Assembly (NCBI RefSeq): GCF_932294415.1
Contig: NC_065539.1
Coordinates: forward strand, 49,805,501-49,869,500
DNA from: Quercus robur
Lineage: Eukaryota; Streptophyta; Magnoliopsida; Fagales; Fagaceae
DNA length: 64,000 nucleotides
Direction of reading: 5' to 3'
Under the pieces are notes generated by a model. That model worked only from the letters and a program-made list of their open reading frames with translations, made no database searches and was not told the DNA's origin. The position numbers were made by a program, and so were the translations under genes. Below, piece by piece: positions 47,239-60,800 of this stretch; position 1 is the stretch's first letter; each line of letters begins with the position of its first letter.

Positions 47239-47361
47239 GTCAATCCATTTTAATCCACTTTAGTCCATTCAATCCACTTCAATCCATTCAGTCCACTTTG
47301 GTCCAATTCGGTCTACTTCAGTCCATTTGATCTATTTCAGTCCACTTTAGTCCATTTTGGA
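47239..47361. repeat. ~10-bp minisatellite (AATCCACTTC type)
   Basis: About a dozen degenerate units of the form AATCCATTTT / AGTCCACTTT / GGTCCAATTC in a row. Confidence 0.8.
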
Positions 47362-49113
47362 CTAATTGAGTCTTAAATTGATTCTTTTTTGTAAGTTTCA
47401 TTTTTCAATTTTAGGCTCAAAATTTTTTTTTTATATAAAAAAAAAAAAATCAGGGTTAAAAAATATGAAATTTTATTCTATTTGGGCCAAACTCTTTAGT
47501 TTTTCATTAAAAAATACAAACAAAATAGGCATTAGAAATTAGATATATAAGCCCTAAAAAAGAAAAAAAATGATAAATATCCTAAAGATTAACTTAAAAT
47601 TCAAGTTTCAATAACATAGCCTATACTTATAATTGGAAAGAAAAAAAAATGTTATGACTCTAAACTTATATAATTTAAACTAGATGTAACATGTTACAAG
47701 TGTTCTATTGAATAGAGGTGTACATTTAATAAATATATATATATATATATATATTCTTGAATATATTTAAATTAGTCAACCAATTATAGTATATTTAAAA
47801 AAAAAGTATTTTTAATAACATCTTCTCCATTTATATAAACCAATATAATAATTATGTAGTTTAAATGTGCTTTTATGTTAGAATTTCTTTTCCTCTCTCT
47901 TGTGTGTTTGTTTCCACAAAAAAAAAAAAAAAAAAAAAAAATTACACTTATATATATATTTATATCGCGGAAGCCTAAAGAAAGCATACACAATATTCTC
48001 TTGATGGAACAAAAACTAAACTATTAGCTTATGGTGGTAAACCTCGAATCTACGAGGGGTTTCCCTGAATCCACAAGGAGAAGAAAACTGGAATCCACTA
48101 GAGAAATAATTTGACAAAAAATCTGTGTTTATTGATAATAGTCTAATTTGCCTCTGACAGCTACAAAACATATAAATACTGAGAAAAACGTCTAAAACCC
48201 TAATTACACGATTATGTGACAAAATACCAAAAATGACAAAATTGAGTTAAATGCAGAATCATAAGCTACTGAACTTAAGGGTCATTCCAAAATAAGCGGG
48301 ACCTTATTCTGACTTTTGAGCAAAAAGTTATTAAGGAAATAAAAATTATTATAAACAGCGAAATTGCAGTTTTCGGGGCCTAAATAAAGGAATTCACCAT
48401 TTTCAAGGGTACCTCGTGGCAAAGTGGCAACTATTGCTTAGAAGGTCGTTTCACTTCAACTTGCCAAATTTCATGCGATTCCAACTCCGAGGCTCATGAT
48501 TTCTACTAGTGTCTTTTTGGCTGGCGCGTTGATTTCAAGCACGCGTAAGAGTCCAAGAAGGCCATAGCGCGTAAGTTTGTGACTTGTAGATATAAAATCA
48601 GATTGTCTAGATAGTGTCTGTTTGGCTCTTTATCTTTTAAAGTTTTCCTTGATCTTTTAATTTTCTCTTCTCTTCATATTTAACTTACAGGCATCTAGTC
48701 ATTTGGTTTCTTTCAATTGTAAAGATTTCTTTCGGTGACCGGACTCTAGCTTTTTCTATTTTTTTTTCCCTTTATTTTCTTGTTGAAGATGTGGTACAGT
48801 AATAATACTGTCGCATTTGATATGGGGCAACATAGAAAATTTATTGTATATTGAAGCAAAATTCCAGTGTACCTACGGTTCATGTGGGTCATCAATATCA
48901 TCTAGTTAGCTGTACCAGATACTGTTACATGTTAGCTATGATTTGTTGAAAAAACCCTGCATGTTTGTTTGTGTATTTTGAGCAACAAATTTGAAGAAAA
49001 CAAAGGCACAGTGAAGGTTTATAAAATTGTATGCAAATGGATTAGTTAATATAATTCACTTGTGTTTTGCAGGCTGACTAAAGAGGAAAATTATTGAATA
49101 TTCTGAGAGGGAA
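47362..49113. other. Spacer with unidentified moderately GC-rich block
   Basis: Microsatellite TA runs near 47733-47755 and an A24 run near 47918. From about 47968 to 48600 the sequence is less AT-rich (CACGCG, GGCGCG, AGCGCG) and could be decayed retroelement, but no domain or terminal repeat was found. Confidence 0.4.
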
Positions 49114-49114
49114 A

Positions 49115-49378
49115 ATTATTAGGTATTCTCGAAGTACCATAAATACGTACTCCCTGCTCTCACATGATGGTGGGTTCTACTATGAATTTAATTATTGGAA
49201 TCCACCATTTATGTGAGAGGAGGGAGTACACAATAATTTCCCTTATGAGTGTACTATAAATGTATACTCCCCCTCTCACATAAATTGTGAATCTCACCAT
49301 AAATTTAATTAATGAAACCCACAGTTATGTGAGAATGAGGAATATGCATTTATGATACTTCGAGAGTACTTAATAATT
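49115..49378. mobile_element. Palindromic MITE (GGTATTCTCGAAGTA family)
   Basis: The outer arms AATTATTAGGTATTCTCGAAGTA and, on the other strand, AATTATTAAGTACTCTCGAAGTA are inverted. Inner halves contain further CTCTCACAT...ATGTGAGAG pairs, so two hairpins are nested. A shorter relative lies at 63328-63465. Confidence 0.65.
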
Positions 49379-49379
49379 A

Positions 49380-50684
49380 CCCAACTAAAGAAACACATTT
49401 ATGCGTTTTCTAGTTAAGCATTCAGTTCCTATTTGGGAATGTCAACAGAACAAAATTTCTTTATTGAACTTGAACTTTTCAATCTACACCAATTAAAGAT
49501 TGAAGAGGGAAAGCAGATAACAATTGTGCACGCCAAAAATAAAGGAATTTAATACAAATCTCTTTCTTTGTCTTTTGGGGAATTTAGCACAAATCTCAAA
49601 ATGGATTTCTTAACATTTTTAACAAGTTATAAAATTTTCAAACATACTTGGAAACTCTTTTTCAGTTTATTTGCACAACAGTCTTATTTTCTAATTCCGG
49701 ATTCGTAAGGGGCAACCCAAACTTAGCTGATATGATAAATGGAAATAAGTTGGATGAATATATTTTATATTTTCTAGTTTTGATGAAATAAGAAAACACT
49801 CAATAATTTAAGGATAGATAAGCTCACTACCAAAGTAAACCCAAAGGGATACAAATAACACCACCCAAAGGAATTTAACTGAGGATATAGAACTATTTTG
49901 GCTTACAATTCTATAGGATACAGATTAGCACCACCCAAGAGATATAGAAACTGATACTCGCCACCTAAAGGAATTCACCCAAGGGATAAGAGATAATTTA
50001 GAAGAAATCCATCTTTTGAAAAACACAAGGTTTTTTAATTTTGAAAATACATTTTTTTTTTATTTGATTTAGCCAAAGGCTTAAATTGAGCTTGGAATAG
50101 CCCCCAAGCATAGGAAAATGAAATAATAATAAATACATTCACTTAATCTGACCAAAGTCAGATATGACTCTTAGGAACTTAGAAACACAATAAATTACTT
50201 GTTGGCCTAGGAGAAATAAAACATAAAGTCTAATTCATCCTAGTAGACACTAAATAAAGACAAATTGACTTAATTAATAATAAAAAAAGTTTTAAAATAA
50301 TGGGCTATTATTCTGATCTTCAAGAAAAGCTTTTTGGACCGGATTGTCATCAGATTGGCCTTGCTGGATCTTGGGACACTTCGGTTGGAACTTGGGACAC
50401 TCTGGTGTCAAGAGGAACAAAACCTAATGGCTGAATGTTAGGAAACAAATATTAAATACTCTTTGACTTCTTGGAGAAAATGACTTCAAATATCTTCTGA
50501 ATTGTTGGGCAAATAATGGCTTTATTTGCTGGGCTTGAAAATCAATATGGTCGGGCTTAAGAAATTGATTGGATTGGGCTATAGGCTTATTCGGATACTC
50601 TTCATGCCACCATGTTTGTAACTGCCACTTTACTCCCGTGTCATTTTCAATTTGACCAAACTGTATTCAAACCCCATCATGTTG
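49380..50684. other. Spacer downstream of the PPR gene
   Basis: No gene recognised. A repeated CACCACCCAAAGGAATT / CGCCACCTAAAGGAATTCACCC motif at 49860-50000 suggests an old repeat. The last part is probably the PPR gene's 3' UTR. Confidence 0.4.
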
Positions 50685-52796
50685 TCATACAACACCACTG
50701 CACCCTGGTGATTTCTTCATTCTCTGAATTTGCATTGCTCTCCTTACCGAAAATGCATCCTCCCACCTACCAGCATCTGCATATATGTTGGATAGAAGAA
50801 CTCTACCAGCCCCGTGAGATGGTTCCAACCTTGCCAAACTCTCTGCAGCTCTCTCTCCTATGTCCACATTCCCATGAGTTCTACAAGCTGCCAATAATGT
50901 GCCCCATATCACAATATCTGCCTTCATAGGCATGCCTCTTATTAAATCTTCAGCTTCTTCTAACTGCCCAGCTCTGCCCAGGAGATCAATCATACAACCA
51001 TAATGCTTGATGTTTGGTTCTATGTTATACACATTCTTCATTATCTTTAAATATCTCTTCCCTAGCTCCACCAATCCAGCATGGCAACATGCACTTAGGA
51101 CTCCAATGAATGTGATTGAATTAAGCTTGATATGACGGCTTTGCAAGTCGGAAAATATTTCAAGAGACAAATCGGCATGTCCATGCATGGCCAACCCACA
51201 TATAATTGCGTTCCATGGGGAGACAGTAGAGGCATTTTCTCGGATTTGATAGAACACTCTCAAGGCAGTATTGATGTTCCCACATTTGGCATACATGTCA
51301 ATGATAGCTGCACTTAAATTGTCATTAAGAGGGATGGAGTTATTACACACATATTCATGGGCCCATTTTCCTTCTTTCAATGTCCCTAAAGTCGCGATTG
51401 CAGAGAAAACACTCACCATAGTAATTTCATTCGGTTGGATGCCACAAGCTATCATCCCATGGAAGAGTTCTAGAGCCATATTAGGTTGCTCACTCTGTGT
51501 ATAACCAGAAATCATGGCACTCCAAGATAAAACATCTCTTTCTGACATCTCATTGAATATCTGCCTTGCGTCATCAATCATCTCATTTCTTACAAATCCT
51601 GCAATGAGGGCATTCCAAGATGCAATATGACCCTTGATTCCCACTTCAAATTGCAAACGAGCTAGTGTCATTCTGCCACAAGCGGCATAAAAATGAATGA
51701 TTGTTGCCTGTATAAAATCATAACAGTCAAAACCTGTCTTTACAGTTATACCATGAAACTGCTGACCCTCATCCAATGCCATTGATTGGCCACATGCTGA
51801 AAACAAATCAACAATCATAATATCATTGGGTCCCACTCCAGTACATAACATTGCACGATACACTGTAAAAGCTTCAGCTAACCATTCTACTTGCACGTAG
51901 CAATTGATCATTGTACCCCACGACACCACATCTTTTGAAGGAATCCTCTCAAACAACTCTATAGCCATATCAACAAGCCCTGCTTTTGAATACCCATTTA
52001 ACATTACATTCCACGAGACTATATTCCTCTCAGGCATCTCCTCAAACAACCTTCTCGCCTCCAATACTCTCAAACAAAGACAATACATGTGCAACAAATT
52101 CGTTGAAATAAGAACCAATCCCTCAAGTTGCAGCTTAATCACCAACCCGTGAAGCATCCAGCAATTCCAAATCCCACCTAAACGCGCACAAGCCGACATG
52201 ACACTTGCCAGTGTAACCTCATTCGGGATCACTCCAGCAAGCCTCATATCCTTAAAAACCTCAACTGCCTCATACCAACAATCATTTTGGGCCAAACCCA
52301 TTATCATAGTCGTGTACGAGACAAAACCTTTACCGGGCATTATATCAAACAATTGGCGAGCATTATCCAATTGCCTGATTCTTACATACCCAGCAACCAT
52401 AATATTACAAGACACAGGATCCAACTTAGGACAAGAATCAAACAGCAACTGGGCATTACTGATAAACCCACATTTCGCATACATATTAATCAAACTGTTT
52501 AAGATAAAAGTGTTGGAATGAAGCCCAGATTTCAAGGCCAAGCAATGGATTTGTTGGCCTTGAGAGATGGCCAAAAGGGATGAGCAAGATTTGAGTGCAG
52601 AAACTAAGGAGAGCTCGTAATTCGAGCTGTAGTGAGTGGCTTTGGTTGTGGTATTGAAGAAGAGACGAAGATGGTGATGTGGGTCTGATTGTTGGGAAAG
52701 CTGAGGAGGAGGTTTGGAGGAAATGGTGGAGACCCATTTGAGAATTGCGATTGGAAATGGAAAAGGGAATGATTTGGGTCTCAGAGAAATGATCAT
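50685..52796 (-). CDS. MEF18: Pentatricopeptide repeat protein, PLS class, E subgroup (probable mitochondrial editing factor)
   Basis: An intronless 703-aa frame. Residues 1-60 are basic and Ser/Pro-rich with few acidics, fitting a mitochondrial presequence. From about residue 61 (ELSLVSALKSCSS) to about 635 there is an unbroken PLS-type PPR array with typical signatures (LINMYAKCG, VSWNVMLNGYSKAG, DVLSWSAMISGYTQ, AAIIDMYAKCG, GCMIDLLGRAGQLEEAEDLI). The tail (GTLLAACRTHGNVDIGERAA... to SPGCSGVV) is an E domain; no DYW deaminase domain follows. Such proteins bind a specific organellar RNA site and recruit a deaminase for C-to-U editing. The MEF18 (At5g19020) identity rests on architecture plus the adjoining At5g19025-like gene, not on alignment. 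No frame defects. Confidence 0.9.
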   Translation of the reverse strand: MIISLRPKSFPFPFPIAILKWVSTISSKPPPQLSQQSDPHHHLRLFFNTTTKATHYSSNYELSLVSALKSCSSLLAISQGQQIHCLALKSGLHSNTFILNSLINMYAKCGFISNAQLLFDSCPKLDPVSCNIMVAGYVRIRQLDNARQLFDIMPGKGFVSYTTMIMGLAQNDCWYEAVEVFKDMRLAGVIPNEVTLASVMSACARLGGIWNCWMLHGLVIKLQLEGLVLISTNLLHMYCLCLRVLEARRLFEEMPERNIVSWNVMLNGYSKAGLVDMAIELFERIPSKDVVSWGTMINCYVQVEWLAEAFTVYRAMLCTGVGPNDIMIVDLFSACGQSMALDEGQQFHGITVKTGFDCYDFIQATIIHFYAACGRMTLARLQFEVGIKGHIASWNALIAGFVRNEMIDDARQIFNEMSERDVLSWSAMISGYTQSEQPNMALELFHGMIACGIQPNEITMVSVFSAIATLGTLKEGKWAHEYVCNNSIPLNDNLSAAIIDMYAKCGNINTALRVFYQIRENASTVSPWNAIICGLAMHGHADLSLEIFSDLQSRHIKLNSITFIGVLSACCHAGLVELGKRYLKIMKNVYNIEPNIKHYGCMIDLLGRAGQLEEAEDLIRGMPMKADIVIWGTLLAACRTHGNVDIGERAAESLARLEPSHGAGRVLLSNIYADAGRWEDAFSVRRAMQIQRMKKSPGCSGVV

Positions 52797-54812
52797 GAGA
52801 CGAGATCATGAGACCAGTTGCAGCTTGCAAGCAAAATGAGTTTTCAAAAAGGAATACAAATTTTGGAGGGAAAGATTTGATTATCCCTTTTATACTTTCA
52901 TTTGTGTTTTTTAAGTTTAAGATTTTTAATTTTTTTTTAATTATTTTGAATAATTCCTGTGGAACCTCACTGTGAGTGTCAACATGGAACGAAAATGCTA
53001 CTAATTTTGCTTAAAAAATAATTTGGGTAAAGGTAAGAGTCGTTTTGATAATAATAATAATAATACACTAGGAAATTGTGTTTGATCAAATAAACTTCAA
53101 AATAAGGTAGCTCAAACACACTACACTAAATGATGTGGTAACGGCCAATGGCCTCGTAACCAAGTGGCACCCAGGTTCCTTTGTAATCTATTACTTGAGG
53201 GTTCTATCCCCCGCACTTACCAAGCAAAATAAAAAATTATGTGGTAATGACTCTACTTCTACCCATCACATAGCTACATTGTTTTGTATTTTATAACAAA
53301 ATAGTAAAAATTTATGGAGTAATCCAATATGTAAATAATCAAGTGTGTACTAACTTGCAATTCAAACTTCAAATTGCATCAATGTGAGTCTTGGCAATTG
53401 GCAATCACTTTTTTTAATTTACAAATTAAATTTTTTATATGCAAGAAAATATAAAATCATGAGTAGGAATAGCAATGGATCAAGGGAGCCAGATCATAGA
53501 TGTCCTGTCCCTGTTCCATCCCTTCTTCATGATAGGAGCAGGATAAGAGACGAAGGCATTTTGCAATCCCTAATTAGGTGACTTTGTCACTTATGAGATA
53601 AAGATAAAAGAGAAAAAGAATAGGCAACAATAAATTAGAGAGAGAAATAGACCCGTATGTTTAGGAAATACGGTAAGGTAAGCAAAACTTATCTCCATCC
53701 TATCCCCTCTTTAGACATAAAAAATTTGCACGAGATAGAACATATAAGGATGGGTTGAGCATGGCAAAATTGTTGCCATCCCCTAGCGTCATGCATCACA
53801 ATATTTACTAACTATGTTTTGAATTACCATTTTGTTTGAACGGAGAAGTCTCTAGATTTTAAATAAAAAGCTTGGGACGAAATCTATATTCTTCTAGAAT
53901 AAACAAAAGAGAGGATTTATGTAGGAGAGGAATAAAGAATAAGGTTAGGATCTGCGTCCTCACTCCTCATTCCAATCCAATCTAGCCAAAAACTTATGAG
54001 AGAAGGTAAATTCGTCATATAGCAACTCATAGACATTTTTCTTTTTCTTTTTTTGGTTGATGCAATTATTTCTTGAATTATGGAATGAATCATCTCCATC
54101 TCCATATTTGTAACTCTCCTCTGGAGGATTTGAACTTTTTTATTTTCTGTGACATTTCGGAGGTCTACACAACGATTTTGCTGAGGATGCTGAATGCTTC
54201 TCAGGTTGGAACAATGATATCTCTCTCCCTCTCTTTTCTCCCAGCTCTTTAGTTCCTTTAGGTTAAGGCCTCAACTTTCCCAGAAATCAAAATCTTGTTT
54301 ACTTTGATGAATTCACCCTCTTCTAGACTCATTCAATTACACAATGTACACATATTTAAGCTTGCATTCCTGAAATTGTTGATTGCTCTTTAACATTTTT
54401 ACAGACCAGGAATGCAGAATCATCTTCGCAATCAGCCCAATCTGTTATTGAACATTCATATACAAAAGGCAGCCAATTGTTTGAAACTTGAAGCCGTATT
54501 GATTTAACAACTAAGTACGGAACAACTACAGTAATTTATTTAAAGCTGAGATAAATATCCATTTAGCATGTCATATGTTTATTGGCATATGATTTTGTGT
54601 ATCCTTCCTTAAATGAGTGTAATATCCAAGGTAATGCAGATACAGGGAAGGTTGTTTCAGTTCAGACATATAGAAGTACTATCAGATTATAGGATTGAAA
54701 AAATTGTTTTAATAATGAGATTAATCTTTGAGAAAGATCATAGAAAGTCTGAGAGGTGACAGGAGGAGAAAGGTAAATATATAAGTAGGCCCTGATGATG
54801 CATCAGAAACAA
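52797..54812. other. Spacer between the PPR gene and the At5g19025-like 3' exon
   Basis: Holds the PPR upstream region, a SINE at 53142-53238, and a block at 53461-53790 resembling a decayed hAT element. No gene is evident. Confidence 0.4.
53142..53238 (+). mobile_element. tRNA-derived SINE with 9-bp target duplication
   Basis: ATGTGGTAA at 53133-53141 and 53239-53247 flank a 97-bp body. An A-box region (GGCCTCGTAACCAAGTGGCA) and B box (GAGGGTTCTATCCCC) mark a pol III promoter; the tail is AAAATAAAAAATT. Confidence 0.75.
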
Positions 54813-54858
54813 TCAGCGATGATCTCCTCCCCCATTAACTGCCACATTGGCCAGAGCT
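54813..54858 (-). CDS. Last coding exon of the At5g19025-like gene
   Basis: Forty-six nt after a pyrimidine-rich acceptor (...GTTGGTCTTGCAG on the minus strand), encoding the end of a Lys codon and ALANVAVNGGGDHR, then TGA at 54813-54815. Called from phase match, splice consensus and the sensible tail; family alignment was not possible here. Confidence 0.65.
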
Positions 54859-57800
54859 CTGCAAGACCAACAAAAAAACAATACATTATATCATATAACA
54901 AGATGAAAAATTTCATATTCAAGGTAGTAATCAAAATATTTGTCCCACAAGTCACAGTAGCATATAATATGTCCCACAGTAGCATATAATTGTAACATAT
55001 ATCACAAAATGGTCAATAAATTATGGTACAGGGAAGGGAACAATCAAGGGGAACCAAGTTTTATGCCAACAGAATATTCACAAATCATTATAGCCTGCCC
55101 AGTTGTCTAATCCAGTCCATCTTCAGGGTTTAATTTGACTAACATAATATAATCCAAGAGTCCTGCAACTTAATACTATTTTCCGACTCTTCTACAAAAA
55201 GAAGTCAAGTTTGAATTCCATCTCAGCTTTGTTGCAAGCAAAAAATGACTCATAATATTAAAAAGCAAAAGTTGTCCTGAACAGAAAACATCACTAACAA
55301 ATGAGTAATTTTCCAGGGAACTAATTGATTCCTCTTGATAGGCAACTGTGACTCAAGCAAACCCATGACCTCCAGACCTTGTACCAAAGACCACTGGTGT
55401 AGAGAACTACTAATTAACAACCAAAATGAAAGCAAATCCCAGCAATATGGCACAAATATTTAGCAGTCAGAGTTCTATATTAAAATTGAACTTACAAAGT
55501 GAGGAAGGGAATGGCAAAGGGCATCATCCATTTTTATTAATCAACTGAATACTATCCAAAAGCAATTTTAATTTTAATCTTAAAAAACATGGCAAAGATC
55601 TTACATAATGAAGATCGGGTGTTCATGGTTTGGATCACATTGGATTTGGATTACTTTCTACCCAACCCAACCCAACCCAACCCAATTATTATGGGTAAAC
55701 CCCAACCCACCCAATTACCCAATTATCAAAATTACCAAAATGCCCATAAAGTGAAAAACTCAAATCTCACGGCTCCACCTCTTATCCTTCTCTGGTTCAA
55801 AAAGTGAGGTTGGAAAATTTCATCAAATCTCAAAAAAAAAAAAATATATATATATATATATTTTGCCACCATCCACTAAATAAAATAATCCAAAATCCAA
55901 TAAATTTAAACCCCTCTGCTCATTTTTTGCAATCCCATATCTTCCCTCCGCGTTTAATTGCTAAGAAAATGCAGGAAAAACAAAACTCTAATTTTCTCAG
56001 CAACCAAACACTCCCCAAGAAATAGGAAAAAAAAAAAAAAACACATTCACAACCCAGACAACTTTATATATATTTAACTGAAACTGCTTTCTCTCACTCT
56101 GCGTACACAAAGCAAAATGGCCGAGTCAGTGAAACGACACTCTCGAAAAAATGGCCACAGAGTTGGAAGAGAAGTTCATAGAAGAAGAACTTGGGTACCC
56201 GATTCGACTCTCGGAGCAAGTTCGGGCCACGGTGGACGAAGCCAATTGGTTCAAACTTGAGTGTTCTGAAGTGGGCAAACAAGTGGACCGGGTCTCCCAG
56301 ATGCTCTGAACCATGACCCGGTTTGCTTCCACGACACATTTTCTTTACGACCGTCCGATTCGGCAAGTGACTGCCAAGGTGTCTAAGAACCTAGAGCGTG
56401 CCCTAACCCTAGTCCGGAAGTGCAAGCGCCGGAGAGTTCTGCGACGCGTCGTAACAATCGTGAGCGCCGCCACCACTGCCAACCACTGTGTCCTGCGCCT
56501 ACATAGCCGAGCCATGGCGACTCTTGTCAATCATTGACTCCGCCATTGTTGAGAGAGTGAAGCAAGAGTTTGGGGTTTCTCTGGGTTGGTTTGCTTAGGT
56601 GGGTTTAGGAATCTGAATACATGACTGGAGGCTGAGAAGATGAAGGAAAATTTTAAAATTTGAAAACTTAGTGAAACTATTAGAGAGGCTGAAAGAGAAG
56701 TAGGGCTGGGTTTTTTATTTTTATTTTTATTTTGGATGGGAAGGGCTGATTGAATTTGGGTTAATTGTTTCTGGGTTAAATGGGTTTCAATGGGTTCTTA
56801 GTTAAAACCCAATAATTATTGGGTTTAATTGGGTTGATTCCCATTTAACCCAAATAATAATTGGGTGGGTTTGAGTTCAATTAGAGTGGGTGGGTTTGGG
56901 CTTATTTTGCCACCCCTAATATAAACTGAGTATCAAAATCTGAAATAAATACTAAAAAATTTAAAACACCTGTTTTTCTGAACTATTATTAGCGTAGGTT
57001 GGATTGGGTTATAATCAGATTGAAAATTTTGCCAACTGCCAACCCAGACTGACCAACCTAAACCATCAAATGGCACATTGAATGCACAACCCTAGAAATG
57101 AGGAAGGGGGTGGGGAAGGGCATTAGTTTCTTTCAGTTAACTGAAAACTGGCCAGACTTTTTTTCTTTTTCATTTTCTTTTTTCTTGAGAAAACAGACAA
57201 TTTAATTTAAAAAGTAAAAAACATGGGTTAGAACCAAGAGCAAAGCTAAACAGACACAATCAAACCACTTAATCCAGTCAACAGGGTAATCGCAGGTTCT
57301 TTTCAGGATAAAAAATAAGATTAAACCATGTGTGAGGGCCATAATTGAGGCTTTTAGAAACTACATCCATCCTGAATGTGGAGACAATAAAAAATTTGGA
57401 GCGAAACTGCTCATAAGTTATTAGCTTTTCCTTCTGCCTATATATCACATTGCCTTTATAATGTGGCTGAGCCATAAAGATGAGCATAGCCTACTCTTTC
57501 GACAACAAAATCAAAACCTAAAGACATTTACACGCACTTTTGATCACATGATCAGAGTGCTAGGATATGAAATTACCACCAAGGACAGCAAATTCTCTAC
57601 AATCTGCATATCCAACACCTATGAGGCATGTGCACACTATTAACATAGTGGCTAAGCACTGGGATACATTATGGTCGCAAATTCCCAACAATCTAAAGTT
57701 TTTGACAAGAACCAGCTCCATCTATAATTTGACCAAGTTGAACAGCAAATTTGAAGATTACATTAAAGCATTCTCCATTGCCCCCTTTAATTGAAATCCA

Positions 57801-60800
57801 AGTAATGCGAAGGACAAGATTTGACTCCCTATCAGCATATACCTTTTTTTTTATAAGTATCAAGTGCATAAGTATATGCTGTAAAATCATATTGCATAAA
57901 AGAAATAAAGCATGCTGGACAGTTTTATATACGTATCTGACATAACAATAAAATTACAAGCTATTGAGAGTTGCGTTGTCCATTACTTAGACAAGATATT
58001 AATGTTATAAAAATTGTATCAAAGAAGAATAGCAAGCACAATTGTGTATTGGTTCTGTAATAACAAAATGAGTCCAAAGGTACAGCAGCACAACAAGGCC
58101 ACCAAACACTAAAGGTATGGAGTTTTAATTAAATTGGGAAGTTTAGGGGCTGTTTGGATTTGTTGTTTCCATCGCTCATAACTCTATTTCCATCACCCAT
58201 AACTCAAAAAAGGTGGGACCCACAACTGAGAAGTTTGTTTGGTTTTTGTTTCCATCACTCAATTTTTCGATTTTTTAGTGATGAGTTATGGAAATTGAAA
58301 ACACATTTTAGGTGTTTTCAGTTTCCAAAACTCAGTTTCCAATGGCAATTTCGTAATTCTTTAGCACAAATGGGTCCCACTGCCAGTGTCCCGTCCCATC
58401 CCTGCACAGCTCCAATGGGTCTTTTTGCCTTTACTCTCTATTTCTCTCTTCTCTATTTCCTTACTCTTCTCTCTAATCTCATTGTTTTTCTCTAATCTAT
58501 CTCTTCTCATCTGTGGTGGCGTTCCAATGGTGGAGTTGGGTATTGATGTGTGGCATTTTGGTGGTGGAGTTGAATCGGTGGCTGGAGTTGAATCAATGGC
58601 TAGCGTTTCGGTGGTGGGTCTCCTCTATGGGTCTGTTTTAGTGGGGGTGGGTCTCGTCTATGGGTTTGGGTCGTGGGCGTGGGCCATGGGTTTGATTGTG
58701 GTGGTATCTGGTTTGAGATTTAAGAAGTGGGTATGATTGTAGTGGTCACTGGTGTGGGTTTGGTATTTGGTTTGAGATTTTAGAAGTGGATGTAATTATG
58801 GTGGTGTCTGTAAGTTTTGGTTTGGCCATGGGTTTGGGGTTTGGTGCGTTGGGTTGATTCGATGGTTGTTCAGGGGTTTGTACTAGCTGTGGGTTTCCGA
58901 TGGGTTTGTGGTGGGTAGGCTAACAGCTTTGCTCTAATCAAGTTACAAGTATGGGGCCCACAAACAGTTGAAAAATTTGAGTGATGACAAGTTGAGTGAT
59001 GGTGCCAAACGGGTGGGGTGTAGGAAGTTGGGGTATTTTAAGTGATGAGTGATGAGTGACAAGTGACGAAAATTGAGTGACAAGTGATGAGTGATGAAAA
59101 AAAAAAAAAAAACCAAATAGGCCCTTAGATACCTCAACCTTAGAAGGGAATTGAGATTTTGCTGCTTTCCTTTTTTTTCCTCCTATTCTTGGTGGGGAAG
59201 AACAATGTGGGGTGTTGGTAAAATGGAGAAAGTTCTGTCTCAATATAAAGAGAAACCCTAATAACTTCAAGATTGGCAAAGATTCAGACCAAGAAAATTA
59301 AGCATTTACTATTGCACCATAGAAAAAGACAAAGTTTTCATAAGGCTTAAAGGTGAATTTGATATAAACTAACAATGACAATTAGTTACTAAAACAATTT
59401 CAAAGGCCTTCATGCAATTTCAGTAAATTTAAGCTAGTAAGGAGGAAGTCATGGAAAGTAAATTTAACATTAGAGAATACACAAATTATATAATTTCACG
59501 TATCTCTAGCTGTATATCTTATAGCATTCTGTTCATAAAAATGGCACCCCCTCGCTCCTCCCCGTGTAAAAGCAAGGTGGTGGGTGACAGGTTCAAGACC
59601 CATATAACATGTGTGCAACTTACCAGTTAAAAAAAAAAAAAAAAAAAAATCCACCTGTGTTTTTCATAGCTACAAAATAATGTAGAAGTATCGGAATGAT
59701 GAAGCTACTAATTCCAACAGCTATAAACAACCACTCTTAGAGATTTAAAAACATTTGCAAGATGCATGCAGGTTTTTCCCATAAACCTATAAACCAAAAA
59801 AAGATAAAAAGTTAAAGCTTCAAAGCAAATCAAGGGAGAACCAAGAAAGAAAAAAATAACATAAGTTCCTAAGTAGTGGTGATACATGAGCTCAAAAAAG
59901 ACCAAAAGACTAAAGGTATCACAACAGAGAAGACACATCAGGAATTGAAGCAAATATTGACTTCGACAAAAAATACCACAAGACCAATGTCCAAGAGATG
60001 GCACTTAGACATAGAAGTGCCATTTATTGAAAGAACAATCTACAAAGTATTTATGCCTTGGAATACCATTGCTTTGACTTAAGCACATATTCACATGTCA
60101 TACAAAGTATTAGAATATAACTATTGGATGACACATGCTACAAAGATACGTTGCAAAGAAGCAGATAATTTGAAATGGATCCCTTTAAAGACTAAATGCT
60201 TCAAAGTAAATAGTTATTATAAGACATTGAGAGGAGGTGGGAATTTTTTTTCTTTGGAAAGGCCATGTACCATCAAGGGTGGCTTTTTTCACATGGAGTG
60301 TGTGATTAGGTAAGACTTTTTTTTACTACAGATAACCTTAGGAAGTGAGATTAATCATTATGGTGTGGTGTTTAATGTGCAAAATTCATGGAGAGAGTGT
60401 GGCCCCTATCTTTTCCTCCATTGTAAGGTGGCTCAGGAATTGTGGTCCTTGATTTTCAGCTTGTTTTTTGTTTTCCCGGGTAATGCCTTCTTCTGTGTTG
60501 GAATTTTTATATTTTTAAAAGGGATGTTTTAATAAGAGAAGCAATGGGGAGATTAGGAACATTGTTCCTTTTGTATTTAATGAGGGTAAGAGCTGCACAT
60601 AACGAAGGTATCCATGAACTTGAGAAAGCACACAGTAGAATAAGCATGAAAAGTGGATAACTCATAAAACTCAACTCACACCAAGTTCATCAAATATTGC
60701 TACAATAATTTTTACGATTACCCAAAATGCCAAATTACTGACCCATATCCTCATAATTTGGGAGATCACCATCAACAATGATGAACTTCACCTTTTTATC

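Noticed and set aside
53142..53238. Candidate tRNA gene from good A and B boxes.
   Set aside because: No cloverleaf closes, there is an A-rich tail and a 9-bp target duplication; it is a SINE.
53461..53790. Possible hAT MITE with TAGGAATAGCAA and TAGGGGATGGCAACA ends.
   Set aside because: Termini match only loosely and no 8-bp target duplication could be found; left as spacer.
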